Shown: piece after piece, positions 18,082 to 27,437 of the stretch
Numbering within the stretch: position 1 is the first letter of the stretch
Layout: every line of letters begins with the position of its first letter
Assembly: GCF_001264245.1 (NCBI RefSeq)
Contig: NZ_CP011339.1
Location: 5,580,001 to 5,644,000 of the forward strand
DNA: 64,000 nucleotides
Source: Microcystis panniformis FACHB-1757
Lineage (GTDB): Bacteria; Cyanobacteriota; Cyanobacteriia; Cyanobacteriales; Microcystaceae
Direction: 5' to 3'
Notes under the pieces: generated by a model
Seen by the model: only the letters and a program-made list of their open reading frames with translations
What the model was told of the DNA's origin: nothing
Database searches by the model: none
Position numbers and translations under genes: made by a program

Positions 18082-19905
18082 ATGAAGTTAAATTACCTGA
18101 CTTTCTCATCTATCTGTTTAACGGTAACTTCCTTGATAATTATCGCCAGTCCAGCTATATCTTTAGCCGATCATAGATCACCAATAACTTTAGCTTCTAG
18201 GGATTTATCAAACCAGCAACAGGGACGAACAATTATTCTTAATGGTCGTTCTTTGCCCGTTTCTTGGCGACAGTGGACAGCAGCAAATAGTACCAGAATT
18301 GCCATGGGTGACACGGGAGCAAGACAATTATTCGGCATGGATTTTCTTAGCACAAATGATCCGAAAAAGCAACCGATAAGCTGGTTTAATTTACAAACTT
18401 TATCGGCTAATTTGATCAATCCCGATCGCTGGTTAGACGTTACGGATATTTTACTAAAAATGGGGGCAACAACCACTATTAATGGCGATAGTTTAAATAT
18501 TAACTTTCCTGCTCCTCAGATTGAAGATATTCAGCTAGAAAATTATGGGGCAGTACAAAGGATTATTATTCAACTTGATCGCCCGACCTTTTGGCAAGTT
18601 AGTCAGGCAAAAAATCAAGCAGTGATTACCCTAGAAGGAAATACCCAGCAATCGCTTATCTCTAGGTTTCAACCCAAAACTGTTAGTAACAGTAATCAAA
18701 ATAACGATGAAGATGATCTAGGTAACTCTAATAATAACTTAGCCACTCAGATTACTTCCTTAGAAAATAATGGGGTGATCAGTCGTTTAAAAGTTAACCT
18801 TCCCACTGCCTACGGATTACAGATCAGCAGTGTGGATAATCCTCCCCGAATTATCATTGATTCTCGTCCCGATGCTATGGATGAAAAGCGCATTGTTTGG
18901 CAACCAGGGTTAGTCTGGAATCAAAAATATATCCAGTTAGATCAAGATTGGTTTCCCGTGACTTGGTTAGAAATCGATCCCAGAAATCCTCAGATAACTA
19001 TTAAACCAATCACCGCTAATTCCACCTCAATGCGCGGCACTAATCCCCTGATCACGATTAATAGCGAAAGTAATGCGGTAGCGATGATTAATGGCGGCTT
19101 TTTTAATCGTAATAATCAGTTACCTTTGGGGGCAATTCGTGTGGATGGTAAATGGTTATCCGGACCAATTTTAAACCGAGGAGCGATCGCATGGGATAAT
19201 CGTGGTAAAATCAGGATCGATCGCCTGAGTTTAGAGGAAACTCTCATTACTGCCACCGGACAACGTTTTCCCCTAACCCAGTTAAATAGTGCCTTTGTAG
19301 CAGCCGGCTGCAGTCGTTATACTCGTGATTGGGGAAGTAATTATCATCCCCTCACCGAGCGCGAAACCGGGTTAGTCGTGCAAGGCGATCGCATAACGGA
19401 GAAATTAAATAATCTTTTGCCACAGGATAGTATAGACATACCAGAAAATAGCTATTTAGTCATCTGCCGAAAGACAGATATTAATTTAAATATTGGTGAG
19501 AGAGTCAATCTCGATAGCGTCACCCTACCGAGAGATTTTGCTAATTATCCCCAGATTTTAGGTGCTGGTCCCCTATTATTGCAGAATGGGCGCATAGTTT
19601 TAGATGGAAATGCCGAAAAATTTAGTCCGGCATTCCAAAATCAACAAGCTTCCCGCAGTGCGATCGCAGTTAGTCAAGAAGGAAAAATTTTGCTAGTGGC
19701 TATCCATAATCGCGTCGGAGGAAGGGGGGCAACTTTAGGCGAATTAGCCCGAATTTTGCTGTTAATGGCGGCAAAGGACGGTTTAAACCTAGATGGGGGT
19801 AGTTCCACTGGAATAGCCTTGGCGGGTTATCTGCTCGATCGCTCTGCCGTTACCGCCGCAAAAGTCCATAATGGAATAGGAATATTTTTATCACCGTCTC
19901 CTTGA
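18082..19905 (+). CDS. Exported phosphodiester glycosidase (NAGPA)-domain protein
   Basis: A 607-aa protein with an N-terminal signal peptide (hydrophobic segment about residues 8-29, then ISLADH). The central part contains AMIN-like beta-strand sequence. The C-terminal NAGPA-type domain has MINGGFFNRN (about residue 335), AAGCSRYTRDWG and LDGGSSTGIAL (about residue 570). Relatives cleave phosphodiester-linked sugars and are often tied to exopolysaccharide or cell-wall metabolism. The exact substrate is unknown. It follows the PIN gene by 10 bp and precedes two small genes on the same strand, so the four may share transcripts. Confidence 0.88.
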   Translation: MKLNYLTFSSICLTVTSLIIIASPAISLADHRSPITLASRDLSNQQQGRTIILNGRSLPVSWRQWTAANSTRIAMGDTGARQLFGMDFLSTNDPKKQPISWFNLQTLSANLINPDRWLDVTDILLKMGATTTINGDSLNINFPAPQIEDIQLENYGAVQRIIIQLDRPTFWQVSQAKNQAVITLEGNTQQSLISRFQPKTVSNSNQNNDEDDLGNSNNNLATQITSLENNGVISRLKVNLPTAYGLQISSVDNPPRIIIDSRPDAMDEKRIVWQPGLVWNQKYIQLDQDWFPVTWLEIDPRNPQITIKPITANSTSMRGTNPLITINSESNAVAMINGGFFNRNNQLPLGAIRVDGKWLSGPILNRGAIAWDNRGKIRIDRLSLEETLITATGQRFPLTQLNSAFVAAGCSRYTRDWGSNYHPLTERETGLVVQGDRITEKLNNLLPQDSIDIPENSYLVICRKTDINLNIGERVNLDSVTLPRDFANYPQILGAGPLLLQNGRIVLDGNAEKFSPAFQNQQASRSAIAVSQEGKILLVAIHNRVGGRGATLGELARILLLMAAKDGLNLDGGSSTGIALAGYLLDRSAVTAAKVHNGIGIFLSPSP

Positions 19906-19919
19906 AGGGGGTGAAAACA

Positions 19920-20243
19920 ATGGATAATAGCGACTGGATTAAACAATTGCTGCTGATGGGTATTGGCACTACTTCCATGGTGGCAGAAAAGATCAAAGAA
20001 GTGAGCGATGAATTAGTCAAAGACGGTAAAATCAATTCTGATCAGGCTAAAAACTTTGTCGATGATCTGATGACACAGATGAAGTCTGAACAGGGGAACT
20101 TCGAGAATAACTTAGAACGCTATATTCGCCATATTTTGCAGGATTTAGGGGTTCCCCGACAATCGGAAATGGACGAACTGCGGGGAAGGATTGATAGATT
20201 AGAACGACAGGTGAGAGACTTAGAGAATAAACTCTGGCGTTAG
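19920..20243 (+). CDS. Phasin-like small helical protein
   Basis: A 108-aa protein from ATG 19920 (GAAGGGGG just upstream); an in-frame upstream start at 19902 is less likely. It is predicted mostly helical: MDNSDWIKQLLLMGIGTTSMVAEKIKEV, then an acidic middle and a C-terminal coiled coil (ELRGRIDRLERQVRDLENKLW). The layout matches cyanobacterial PhaF/phasin-family proteins that coat polyhydroxyalkanoate granules, but the similarity is structural and the function unproven. Confidence 0.7.
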   Translation: MDNSDWIKQLLLMGIGTTSMVAEKIKEVSDELVKDGKINSDQAKNFVDDLMTQMKSEQGNFENNLERYIRHILQDLGVPRQSEMDELRGRIDRLERQVRDLENKLWR

Positions 20244-20249
20244 GGAACT

Positions 20250-20768
20250 ATGAAATCAATGCGCGAAATCTTGCTCAGTTTTGCTATTATTGCGGTTTGT
20301 GGCTTATTTTTAATCGCTGCTTCCCTCTTTGGTGGGGGGGAAAAAACCAATGCGATCGCCGCAGAAATCGATCCACCCCCTATCACTCAAACTATTAATA
20401 AGGAAATCATCTCCATGGATTTAGATCAAGCAGTTACCACCGATTCGGGACTAAAATACATCGATATAGTGGAAGGAACCGGAGAAAGTCCCCAAAAAGG
20501 TCAAAAAGTGACTGTTCACTACACGGGAACCCTGACAGACGGCAAAAAATTCGATAGTTCCAAGGATCGCAATCAACCTTTTACCTTTACCATTGGAGTT
20601 GGTCAAGTGATCAAAGGATGGGATGAGGGAGTCGCATCGATGAAAGTCGGTGGGCAGCGTACCTTAATTATCCCCCCAGAATTAGGTTATGGTGCGCGGG
20701 GTGCTGGTGGGGTGATTCCTCCCAACGCGACTTTACTTTTCGATGTGGAATTGTTGGGAGTCAAATAA
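20250..20768 (+). CDS. FKBP-type peptidyl-prolyl isomerase, exported/lumenal
   Basis: Catalyses cis-trans isomerisation of prolyl bonds. The 172-aa protein has an N-terminal membrane or signal segment (about residues 7-28) and then a full FKBP domain: GLKYIDIVEGTGESP, KVTVHYTGTL, KFDSS, FTIGVGQVIKGWDEGV, LIIPPELGYG and LLFDVELLGV. Active-site aromatic and Asp residues are present. It likely works in the periplasm or thylakoid lumen. It starts 6 bp after the phasin-like gene and is followed by a clear terminator. Confidence 0.93.
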   Translation: MKSMREILLSFAIIAVCGLFLIAASLFGGGEKTNAIAAEIDPPPITQTINKEIISMDLDQAVTTDSGLKYIDIVEGTGESPQKGQKVTVHYTGTLTDGKKFDSSKDRNQPFTFTIGVGQVIKGWDEGVASMKVGGQRTLIIPPELGYGARGAGGVIPPNATLLFDVELLGVK

Positions 20769-20798
20769 ATAGGTTTTTCCTCTGATTTCTTACCTCTA

Positions 20799-20827
20799 CC
20801 CGCATCGCTTCTGAATGCGGGTTTTTT
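20799..20827 (+). terminator. Intrinsic terminator after the FKBP gene
   Basis: CCCGCAT, a 9-nt loop, ATGCGGG and then six Ts. It closes the run of plus-strand genes before the convergent psb28. Confidence 0.85.
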
Positions 20828-20855
20828 GACAGATTGCCAGAAGCTAAGGGCAAAA

Positions 20856-21194
20856 TCAAGAGGATTTAGTAAATTCTAGACCGTTTTCGCTGCCGTAACG
20901 TTCCATAAAACGCATAAAACGATCCCACTCTGCGGGAGAATTAAAAATAACCGTAGCTTCGATCGCCATGGGTTTACCGTTGATAAATTTGCCTTTTACT
21001 TCCCTGGTGACGATTTCCCCCTCCTCATCAATGAGATACATCCCCGTGATTTCCTCGGTTTGTTGATCTCCGAGGATAGTCGGTTGATCAAAATAAAATT
21101 TTGCCGATCCCTTCTCTCCCGTTTTCGTGCGACTTAAGCGGATATCGGGAACAACTGATTCTTTTAACCCCCTGGAAAACTGAATTTCTGCCAT
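20856..21194 (-). CDS. psb28: Photosystem II assembly protein Psb28
   Basis: A 112-aa protein matching Psb28 over its full length (MAEIQFSRGLKESVVPDIRL, FYFDQPTI, GMYLIDEEGEI, then a C-terminal helix around WDRFMRFMERY). Psb28 binds early photosystem II intermediates (CP47/RC47) on the cytosolic side during assembly and repair, and occurs in oxygenic phototrophs. Monocistronic and convergent with the FKBP gene. Confidence 0.95.
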   Translation of the reverse strand: MAEIQFSRGLKESVVPDIRLSRTKTGEKGSAKFYFDQPTILGDQQTEEITGMYLIDEEGEIVTREVKGKFINGKPMAIEATVIFNSPAEWDRFMRFMERYGSENGLEFTKSS

Positions 21195-21357
21195 TACTTT
21201 TCTTTATCCTTCTCATAAAACACGCCTTTCTACATCATCTCACACCAAGTCGCAAGTAAAAAGCAGATGGGACAGCATAAGCTCAAAATATCAATACCAG
21301 TACCATTTTTCCTGATTCGTAGGCGGCCTATCCATTGGTAACATCTTTCTTTACATA

Positions 21358-21579
21358 GGGTCTGCTGAAAAAGTTTGTTGGTGGGGGCAGGGTGTGGGGT
21401 GTGGGGTGTGGGGTGTGGGGTGTAGGGTTTTCCCGATTTTGAGGTAGTCAGTTACCTAAAATTCAGGGAAAAAGTCCTGGAATTTTACCCGCGATCACTC
21501 CAATGGTCAGCACTTTTTGAGGGGAAAAAAGTCTAAAAACCTTATCCAACAATGTTTTTAGATTTATTCCAGCAGACCC
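21358..21579. mobile_element. TA-MITE of the GGGTYTGCTG family
   Basis: 222 bp with perfect 10-bp inverted ends GGGTCTGCTG/CAGCAGACCC, flanked by TA. It contains a GGTGTGG tandem stretch and CAGGGAAAAAGTCC. Similar copies or fragments are at 23551, 29555, ~41925, ~47010 and ~49787. No gene was seen in 21195-22438 besides this and the 133-bp MITE. Confidence 0.85.
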
Positions 21580-21987
21580 TACATAAAATTTGACAAACAG
21601 ACAAAAGTGTGCAATCTGGCTCAAGTTGGTTCTCTGAGGGAACTAATTTGATGGAATAGTTCCGGGGTTGTAGTCGGTTGTTAATTTCCATGTCCTCTAT
21701 AGTACATCCCCTGTCGGGGTTCTGTCCCTTCTTAATAAAAACTTTTTATTGCGTGTGTTTTAACTTACTTGTGTCCTTAAATACTTCTTTTACTGCGTCA
21801 AATCACACAAGTCTTTATATGAAGGCTGTACGATCATGTTTGGTGTAGATTAAATTGTTGCCATTGCTTCCCGTTTCTCATCCAGACTGTGTTGAGATTT
21901 GTCAAAGCTAATTGCAAAAGTAATCTTTTACATCCAATGGTTTTTAAGTCTGTTAGCACGCTATGTCTATCGTAAGTAAACAAGAAC

Positions 21988-22120
21988 GGCTCTTCTCGAC
22001 TTTGTGTGATAATTTTTGCTTATGTAAGGTTAAATGCTTACTGGGCAAGACTTTTAGGACTATTTTGAAAGAAGAAACTATCAGTATAGACCTCGTTTAC
22101 ACACAGAAACCAGAAGAGCC
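21988..22120. mobile_element. 133-bp MITE with GGCTCTTC ends, second copy
   Basis: Same length and about the same sequence as the copy at 8820-8952, flanked by a 7-bp duplication CAAGAAC (21981-21987 and 22121-22127). The open frame 21963-22199 running through it is an artefact of the element. Confidence 0.85.
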
Positions 22121-22438
22121 CAAGAACCTAAGCTGGAAACGCTCACCCTATTTCAAAAACGCCCAAAAACGGCGTTCTGGGAGAGATTTTGGGGTGTGAG
22201 TATAATTAACCATCTCTGCCATTACTTTTGAAAAATTTGACTTAAACAAATTATGAATAGATATGCAGTCTATTAGCAGTTATCTTAACAGTGAGATACG
22301 AAGTTTCTGGTTTTAGAGAACGACGCAACGGCGGAACGTCGGAATATTATCTGATCGTCCAGAGATGATGACAAATACCGCCATACTTCATCCTCATGAT
22401 AAACGCTATAATCTAAAAGTTGTTGCCAGTTGCTCATC

Positions 22439-23443
22439 ATGAAAAAACTTACTTATTCATTGCTCCCCCTGGGGATTACTGTTGGACTTTGCCTAAACAT
22501 TGCCCCTGCTTCCGCTAGTTTGGTGGTACAAAATGTCATTTCCAACGCCGCCCTTTCTATTGACGGCTTCGGAAGCACAACTAACAGTGGATTTATTCAA
22601 GCCAATATACCCACAGGTTCTACTATTCAGAGGGCTTATCTCTATGCCACTTCCGTCTGGGATATGAGTCCAGTTTACGGAGTAACTTTTAATGGGAGTA
22701 CACTTTCCTTGGGTTCAGCAACTATTCTTGGTCCCAATCAAAACCCAGCCACCACCGCCCGTTGGGATGTCACCAGTATCATCGCTTCTTCTTTTACGGG
22801 AGGATTACAAGACTTTAGTATCGTTGAGAATGGCGATAACGATGGTGCGGTTCTTGTCGTTGCCTACAGCAATTCTTCTACCCAAGGTTTTACCTCGGTT
22901 ATTTTAGACGGGGAACTGTCCACCGGGGGAGACACGAGCCAGTTTGATTTTGCCAGTCCTTACACTGGGGGAGATTTTCTGGTTTCCCTCGCCTCTAGTT
23001 ATAGCCGTCAACCGAGTGGGCAAGCCACTGAGATTGACGTAACCACTAATTCGACCAATAATCGACGATTAACCAGTAGCGCAGGAGGACAGGATGATGG
23101 CGAAGGAGCCCGAGGAGGCTTAATAACTGTTGGGGGGATAGGTGACAGTCCTACTAACCCCGGCCCGTTCGATTCCCCCTTCAGTGGGCCGCGAATCGAT
23201 GATGAATACTATAATCTCGCTCTTGGCAATAGTGCTAATCCTGACGCTTTTATCTCGCATGGAGATACCTTCCTGCGCTTAAAAACAGTGAACCCAACCA
23301 ATGATGATAACGTTTTCGGAATGTTTATCACCAGTGAATTTAAGATCACTGCCACTCCCGTCCCCGAGCCATCCATGACACTGGGCATTTTTGGTATCGG
23401 TGCCATCGGAGCCTTAATATCTCGTCGTGGTAAAAAATCCTAA
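22439..23443 (+). CDS. Secreted PEP-CTERM sorting-domain protein
   Basis: A 334-aa protein from the ATG at 22439 (MKKLTYSLLPLG); the open frame begins three codons earlier. The signal peptide ends near ASAS. The body is rich in Ser, Thr, Gly and Asn and resembles secreted DUF3344-like beta proteins. The C-terminus is a classical PEP-CTERM tag: VPEPSMTLG, a hydrophobic helix, then RRGKKS. Such proteins are handled by an exosortase and end up in the envelope or extracellular matrix. The specific role is unknown. Confidence 0.88.
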   Translation: MKKLTYSLLPLGITVGLCLNIAPASASLVVQNVISNAALSIDGFGSTTNSGFIQANIPTGSTIQRAYLYATSVWDMSPVYGVTFNGSTLSLGSATILGPNQNPATTARWDVTSIIASSFTGGLQDFSIVENGDNDGAVLVVAYSNSSTQGFTSVILDGELSTGGDTSQFDFASPYTGGDFLVSLASSYSRQPSGQATEIDVTTNSTNNRRLTSSAGGQDDGEGARGGLITVGGIGDSPTNPGPFDSPFSGPRIDDEYYNLALGNSANPDAFISHGDTFLRLKTVNPTNDDNVFGMFITSEFKITATPVPEPSMTLGIFGIGAIGALISRRGKKS

Positions 23444-23550
23444 CAGAAAATAAACCTGACAATTTAAGGCTGTAAATTGCGGTAAAAAGCCATAAAATGT
23501 TCAATTGTGGTTTTTTATCGCTTTTTTTACCGCAAAATCACATTTACCTA

Positions 23551-23761
23551 GGGTTTGCTGAAAAAGTTTTCGGTGGGGGTAGGGTGTGGGGTGTGGGGTG
23601 TGGAGTGTAGGATTTTACCGATTTTCATCTGCTCAATTACCTAATTTTCAGGGAAAAAGTCCCGGAATTTTCCCCCTGCTCACTCCCAGACGAGGCACTT
23701 TTGGATTTCAAAAAGGTCAAAAGCCTTATTTTAAAAGGGTTTTACCATTATTCAGCAACCC
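23551..23761. mobile_element. TA-MITE of the GGGTYTGCTG family
   Basis: 211 bp, ends GGGTTTGCTG/CAGCAACCC, TA at each side. It has the same GTGTGGGG stretch and CAGGGAAAAAGTCCCGG core as the copy at 21358. Confidence 0.85.
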
Positions 23762-23898
23762 TACCTAGTTTCTAGGTTTTTACCGTTCCAAGATAAAATT
23801 TGAGCTTCAACCTAAATCACCGTAAGAGAGTCTCGGAGTGCAATCAGTGGCAAAATCAAGGCTATGATCGATCACTGATAACCAATAACTGAGATGAG

Positions 23899-25407
23899 AT
23901 GGTTTTATTAGAAGCAGCGGTTCATTCTTCCCTACGCGCTTTTTTACGCGAACAAGGACGCTTTTACTGGTCTCATCATCTCACTATGGGGCGACTGGTG
24001 GCTAGAGCTTTACGCCTAAAACGTTCCTCTCTCATACAAACTGGAACTACTCTCACCCGTTATTGTCTCAGTTATCTCACCCCAGCCCTTTTGGGTAATA
24101 CACCTGTTCTGATTGTTGCCCCAGAGTCGGAAGTAAACCTACTGTTAGAAGTGGAAATACCCCGTCTGCAAGCATGGTTACAAACTCAGCGAGATATCCT
24201 CAAAAGCGATCGCTTTCCGGCTAATTTTACCGGTTTACTCCTCACCACACCCCAACAATGGTTAGAGGATAAATTGGGCAATCTCGGTCATTTTCCCCAG
24301 AATATCGCCACTATAATTGATCGAGCCGAAGATTTAGAAACTTGTCTAGTAGATTATCTCACCGTCACCATTACTCCCGAACAATGGTCTGCTTTAGAGT
24401 CAGCATATCCCCAGCATAGAGAGTTTATAGACTTAATTAAAGCACAACTTAGCCAAAGTATTCTTGGTCATCCAATTAATCCCTATAATTGCTATCTTAT
24501 CGATGCCAAAGAAAAAGAATATATAATTGCTCTCCTGCAACGCTTGCATCAAGACTTAACCACTGATTCTGCTTGGCAACTTTTAGCGGCAAAAATCCCC
24601 GAGCATAATTATCTCCTCTGGACATCAGTAGATCGAGAGCGAGAAGAATTTACCCTAAAAATCAGTCCTTTGGAGGTGGCTAGTTTTTTCAAACCGATTT
24701 GGCAGCAGCAACCCTTTGTTTTAATCGGCAGTTTTTTAGATAGCGAAAAATCCGCTAATTTATACCGTCAAAATCAGGGTATCGGAGATATTTTAACTCT
24801 AAAGTTTGCAGCTGATCGCGAAAGTGAATATATTCATTTATATCTACCCGATCGCATCAGCGCCCCCAACACCCCCGAATTTCAACCGATGTTATTAAAG
24901 CAAGTGCGGGAATTAGTTAGTGCTAATCATACCAGTGAACAACCGATCGTGATCCTGATTGAAGATGTTCCTCTCAAGGCACAAATTGCCACCCAAATCG
25001 CAGCCGATTACGGTTCGCGAGTGCAAGTGGAAAAAACTGAAATTAATAGTAATACTATTCTCGTTTGTGGTTGGCAATTCTGGCAAACCCATCAAGAAAA
25101 ATTTCTTACTCCCAGTTTATTAATTATCGCAACTTTACCCTTACCTTCCCCCGAAAATCCTCTCGTTGCTGGCAAAATTGCTTACTACAAACGACAACAT
25201 CTCGACTGGTTTCGTGCCTATCTTTTACCCACAGCAGTGAGGGAAATTCAGCAATCTGTTCAGTCTCTCCGGGAGTGTCAGGGTTGTGTGGCTGTCCTCG
25301 ATAATCGTGTCAATGCTCGCAGTTATGGCCGACAAATTCTCTCCGCTTTAGAACCCTATGCTAAAGTCAATTATCTCGATCAACAATTTTTTCAAGATAA
25401 AGATTAA
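23899..25407 (+). CDS. DinG-like ATP-dependent DNA helicase (cyanobacterial form)
   Basis: A 502-aa protein. The N-terminus has HHLTMGRLVARALRL then RSSLIQTG, and the C-terminus has the superfamily 2 DinG/XPD-type block LPLPSPENPLVAGKI, TAVREIQQSVQSLRE and VAVLDNRVNARSYGRQIL. It is shorter than classical DinG, and the P-loop glycine-rich motif is not clear, so ATPase activity is uncertain. The family unwinds DNA with a 5' to 3' polarity and is linked to repair. The stop codon lies just before a TTATCAG array shared with the convergent cruP. Confidence 0.75.
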   Translation: MVLLEAAVHSSLRAFLREQGRFYWSHHLTMGRLVARALRLKRSSLIQTGTTLTRYCLSYLTPALLGNTPVLIVAPESEVNLLLEVEIPRLQAWLQTQRDILKSDRFPANFTGLLLTTPQQWLEDKLGNLGHFPQNIATIIDRAEDLETCLVDYLTVTITPEQWSALESAYPQHREFIDLIKAQLSQSILGHPINPYNCYLIDAKEKEYIIALLQRLHQDLTTDSAWQLLAAKIPEHNYLLWTSVDREREEFTLKISPLEVASFFKPIWQQQPFVLIGSFLDSEKSANLYRQNQGIGDILTLKFAADRESEYIHLYLPDRISAPNTPEFQPMLLKQVRELVSANHTSEQPIVILIEDVPLKAQIATQIAADYGSRVQVEKTEINSNTILVCGWQFWQTHQEKFLTPSLLIIATLPLPSPENPLVAGKIAYYKRQHLDWFRAYLLPTAVREIQQSVQSLRECQGCVAVLDNRVNARSYGRQILSALEPYAKVNYLDQQFFQDKD

Positions 25408-25408
25408 A

Positions 25409-25503
25409 TCAGTTATCAGTTATCAGTTATCAGTTATCAGTTATCAGTTATCAGTTATCAGTTATCAGTTATCAGTTATCAGTTATCAGTTATCAGTTAT
25501 CAG
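25409..25503. repeat. TTATCAG heptamer array overlapping cruP 3' end
   Basis: About thirteen tandem copies. Read on the minus strand the unit gives LITDN and then TAA/TGA stops, so the array supplies the last residues and the stop codon of cruP. Confidence 0.9.
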
Positions 25504-27045
25504 GTTACTGATAAAATCTCCCCCAGAGCCATATTTCCAACTATCCAAATAACGATGATAAAGATATTTTTGCTTGTCGGGTAACTTTTCTAAAACAGGT
25601 TGTAAGTTGGCTGCCAAGGGATATAAACAACTATACAAAGCTAAATTAAAATAATGCCCCGTCCAATCAATAAAAGGACTGATACCCACTTGTGGAATCA
25701 TCGGTAAAACTAATTGAGGATTAACCAAAGGCAAAGTTTTTGAGAGGGAAGAAAACTGCACCACATCCTGTAAAAACGGTTTTAATACCTCATCTCCCAA
25801 CTTATCCATTACCCGAAAAACTCCACTCATTAAGTCATTAATTTGATTGGGATTAGGGTTAGCAGACATCCGGACACTCATGGTTTTTTGAAATAGCCAC
25901 GTTACCGATATATTTGGTTGATAGGGTTGTAAAAGAGCTAAATCTTCTCGGTTTAAAGCATCGATTTGTAAAGCTTCCTCGATGGCAAAAGTTAGCCTTT
26001 TTAAATGCCTAACCATTGCCCCAAAACCGCCAAAACTTACCGGAGATTGACTACCGCTACTATCTCCCACTGCCAGAATTCTTGACCAAGGCATTTTTAA
26101 AGGACTTTGACGATAGGCAGGGAAAAAACCCGCTAGAAAACGCTGAAACTTTACCGCTTCTAAATCCACCTTTTGATACTCCGGCAGTAATCTTAAATAC
26201 TCCCCCATCAAAAATTCTAAACTAAAGCGATCAGGATGGGTATCGAGATAGGTAAATAAATAAGTTGTCCGACCATCCCTAGCGGGAAATGCTTCCCAAA
26301 AGTATTGACATTGGTGCAAGATTGGGGTAAAAGAATAAATCAAATCACCAGTTTCATTACTGGGAAAACCCTGACCGCAACTACCCACCACTAAACAAAC
26401 TCCATCGGGTTTTTCTCCTTTTCTTGCCTGTTTTGCAATTGGCGAAAAATGACCCATGGCATCGATTAATAAACGGGTTTTTAAAGTCATTTCTCCCGTT
26501 TTAACCATTACCCCATCGGGATGAATAATTGCCCCGCTAAACCCCGAATTTTCTAATAACTTTCCTCCCGCTTGCAAAAACTTAGTTTTTAAAGTCTCTA
26601 GCAAATAAACTGGATCAACACCAATATTTAAAATATCTCTGACCCAAAGCTCATAACCTTGATAAAATCTCACCCTAGCAGGATTATATTCCGTCGCTAT
26701 TGCTTGATTTAATTCAACTTCGGTCAATAAATCTAACTCTAAAAAACTGCTTAATTCTAAACGGGAAATATTCCACTCCTGCTCACGACCGCGCAGAATA
26801 CCTCTTTCTAATAATGCCACACGCCAGCCCCTAGTTTGCAAAGCAGCCCCGATAAAAATTCCTAGGGTTCCCCCCGCAATAACTAGATCAAAATCCGTCT
26901 CTCCTAAAGATTCTTGACTTTGATTAATTACCGTAGGAATAAGCGGATTTTCTAAACGCAAAGCTTGCCAAGTTTGATCGCTGGCTCGCAATTGTTGTAA
27001 ACTCTGAGGAGATACTCGATCGAGTAAAGATGCAACTAAAGACAT
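25486..27045 (-). CDS. cruP: CruP, lycopene cyclase-related FAD flavoprotein
   Basis: A 519-aa FAD-dependent oxidoreductase of the lycopene-cyclase superfamily. It has the dinucleotide-binding motif DLVIAGGTLGIFIGAAL (about residue 53), EQEWNISR, LLIDAMGHFSPI, VCLVVGSCGQGF, FWEAFPA, and GDSSGSQSPVSFGGFGAM near residue 335. These blocks match CruP of cyanobacteria and plants as I recall it. CruP has been linked to oxygen-stress limitation and carotenoid metabolism, while true cyclase activity is debated. The C-terminal tail (ISNLITDN) comes from a TTATCAG repeat array and is probably not conserved. Confidence 0.88.
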   Translation of the reverse strand: MSLVASLLDRVSPQSLQQLRASDQTWQALRLENPLIPTVINQSQESLGETDFDLVIAGGTLGIFIGAALQTRGWRVALLERGILRGREQEWNISRLELSSFLELDLLTEVELNQAIATEYNPARVRFYQGYELWVRDILNIGVDPVYLLETLKTKFLQAGGKLLENSGFSGAIIHPDGVMVKTGEMTLKTRLLIDAMGHFSPIAKQARKGEKPDGVCLVVGSCGQGFPSNETGDLIYSFTPILHQCQYFWEAFPARDGRTTYLFTYLDTHPDRFSLEFLMGEYLRLLPEYQKVDLEAVKFQRFLAGFFPAYRQSPLKMPWSRILAVGDSSGSQSPVSFGGFGAMVRHLKRLTFAIEEALQIDALNREDLALLQPYQPNISVTWLFQKTMSVRMSANPNPNQINDLMSGVFRVMDKLGDEVLKPFLQDVVQFSSLSKTLPLVNPQLVLPMIPQVGISPFIDWTGHYFNLALYSCLYPLAANLQPVLEKLPDKQKYLYHRYLDSWKYGSGGDFISNLITDN

Positions 27046-27052
27046 AATCTTA

Positions 27053-27203
27053 TATCAGTTATCAGTTATCAGTTATCAGTTATCAGTTATCAGTTATCAG
27101 TTATCAGTTATCAGTTATCAGTTATCAGTTATCAGTTATCAGTTATCAGTTATCAGTTATCAGTTATCAGTTATCAGTTATCAGTTATCAGTTATCAGTT
27201 ATT
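27053..27203. repeat. TTATCAG heptamer array (about 21 copies)
   Basis: The longest array in the window, directly upstream of cruP on the minus strand. No promoter can be picked out within it. Confidence 0.92.
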
Positions 27204-27204
27204 A

Positions 27205-27302
27205 GTTCATGCAAAATAAATTTCCTAGTGAAGACAGGCAAGAGGCAATAGGCAAGAGGCAAAAGCTTTATCGAAATGTGTAATTAATTTTGCTTAGGTA
27301 CT
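27205..27302. mobile_element. TA-MITE, left end degraded, plus further TTATCAG units
   Basis: The right end (inverse of AGTACCTAAGCAAAATTAAT) is followed by TA. The left end TTCATGCAAAATAAATTT is shortened. The filler is AGGCAAGAGGCAA. It is inserted in the TTATCAG array, which resumes at 27303-27345. Nothing else is seen between 27303 and 27437. Confidence 0.75.
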
Positions 27303-27437
27303 TATCAGTTATCAGTTATCAGTTATCAGTTATCAGTTCACTGACTGATAACTCAAAAAAACATCCCTCTAGTCGTTTCCTAACAGTAGAGACTTGCCAC
27401 TTCACCATTAAGAAACTGCTCTATCCAAACGAGAAAC

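Noticed and set aside
21963..22199. 78-aa open frame
   Set aside because: It consists almost entirely of the 133-bp MITE and resembles the intron ORF only because the same MITE is inserted there.
23586..23768. 60-aa open frame after the PEP-CTERM gene
   Set aside because: It lies wholly within a GGGTYTGCTG-family MITE and has no ribosome-binding site.
27053..27203. Long TTATCAG array as a CRISPR array
   Set aside because: The units are 7 bp, strictly head-to-tail with no spacers, and no cas genes are present.
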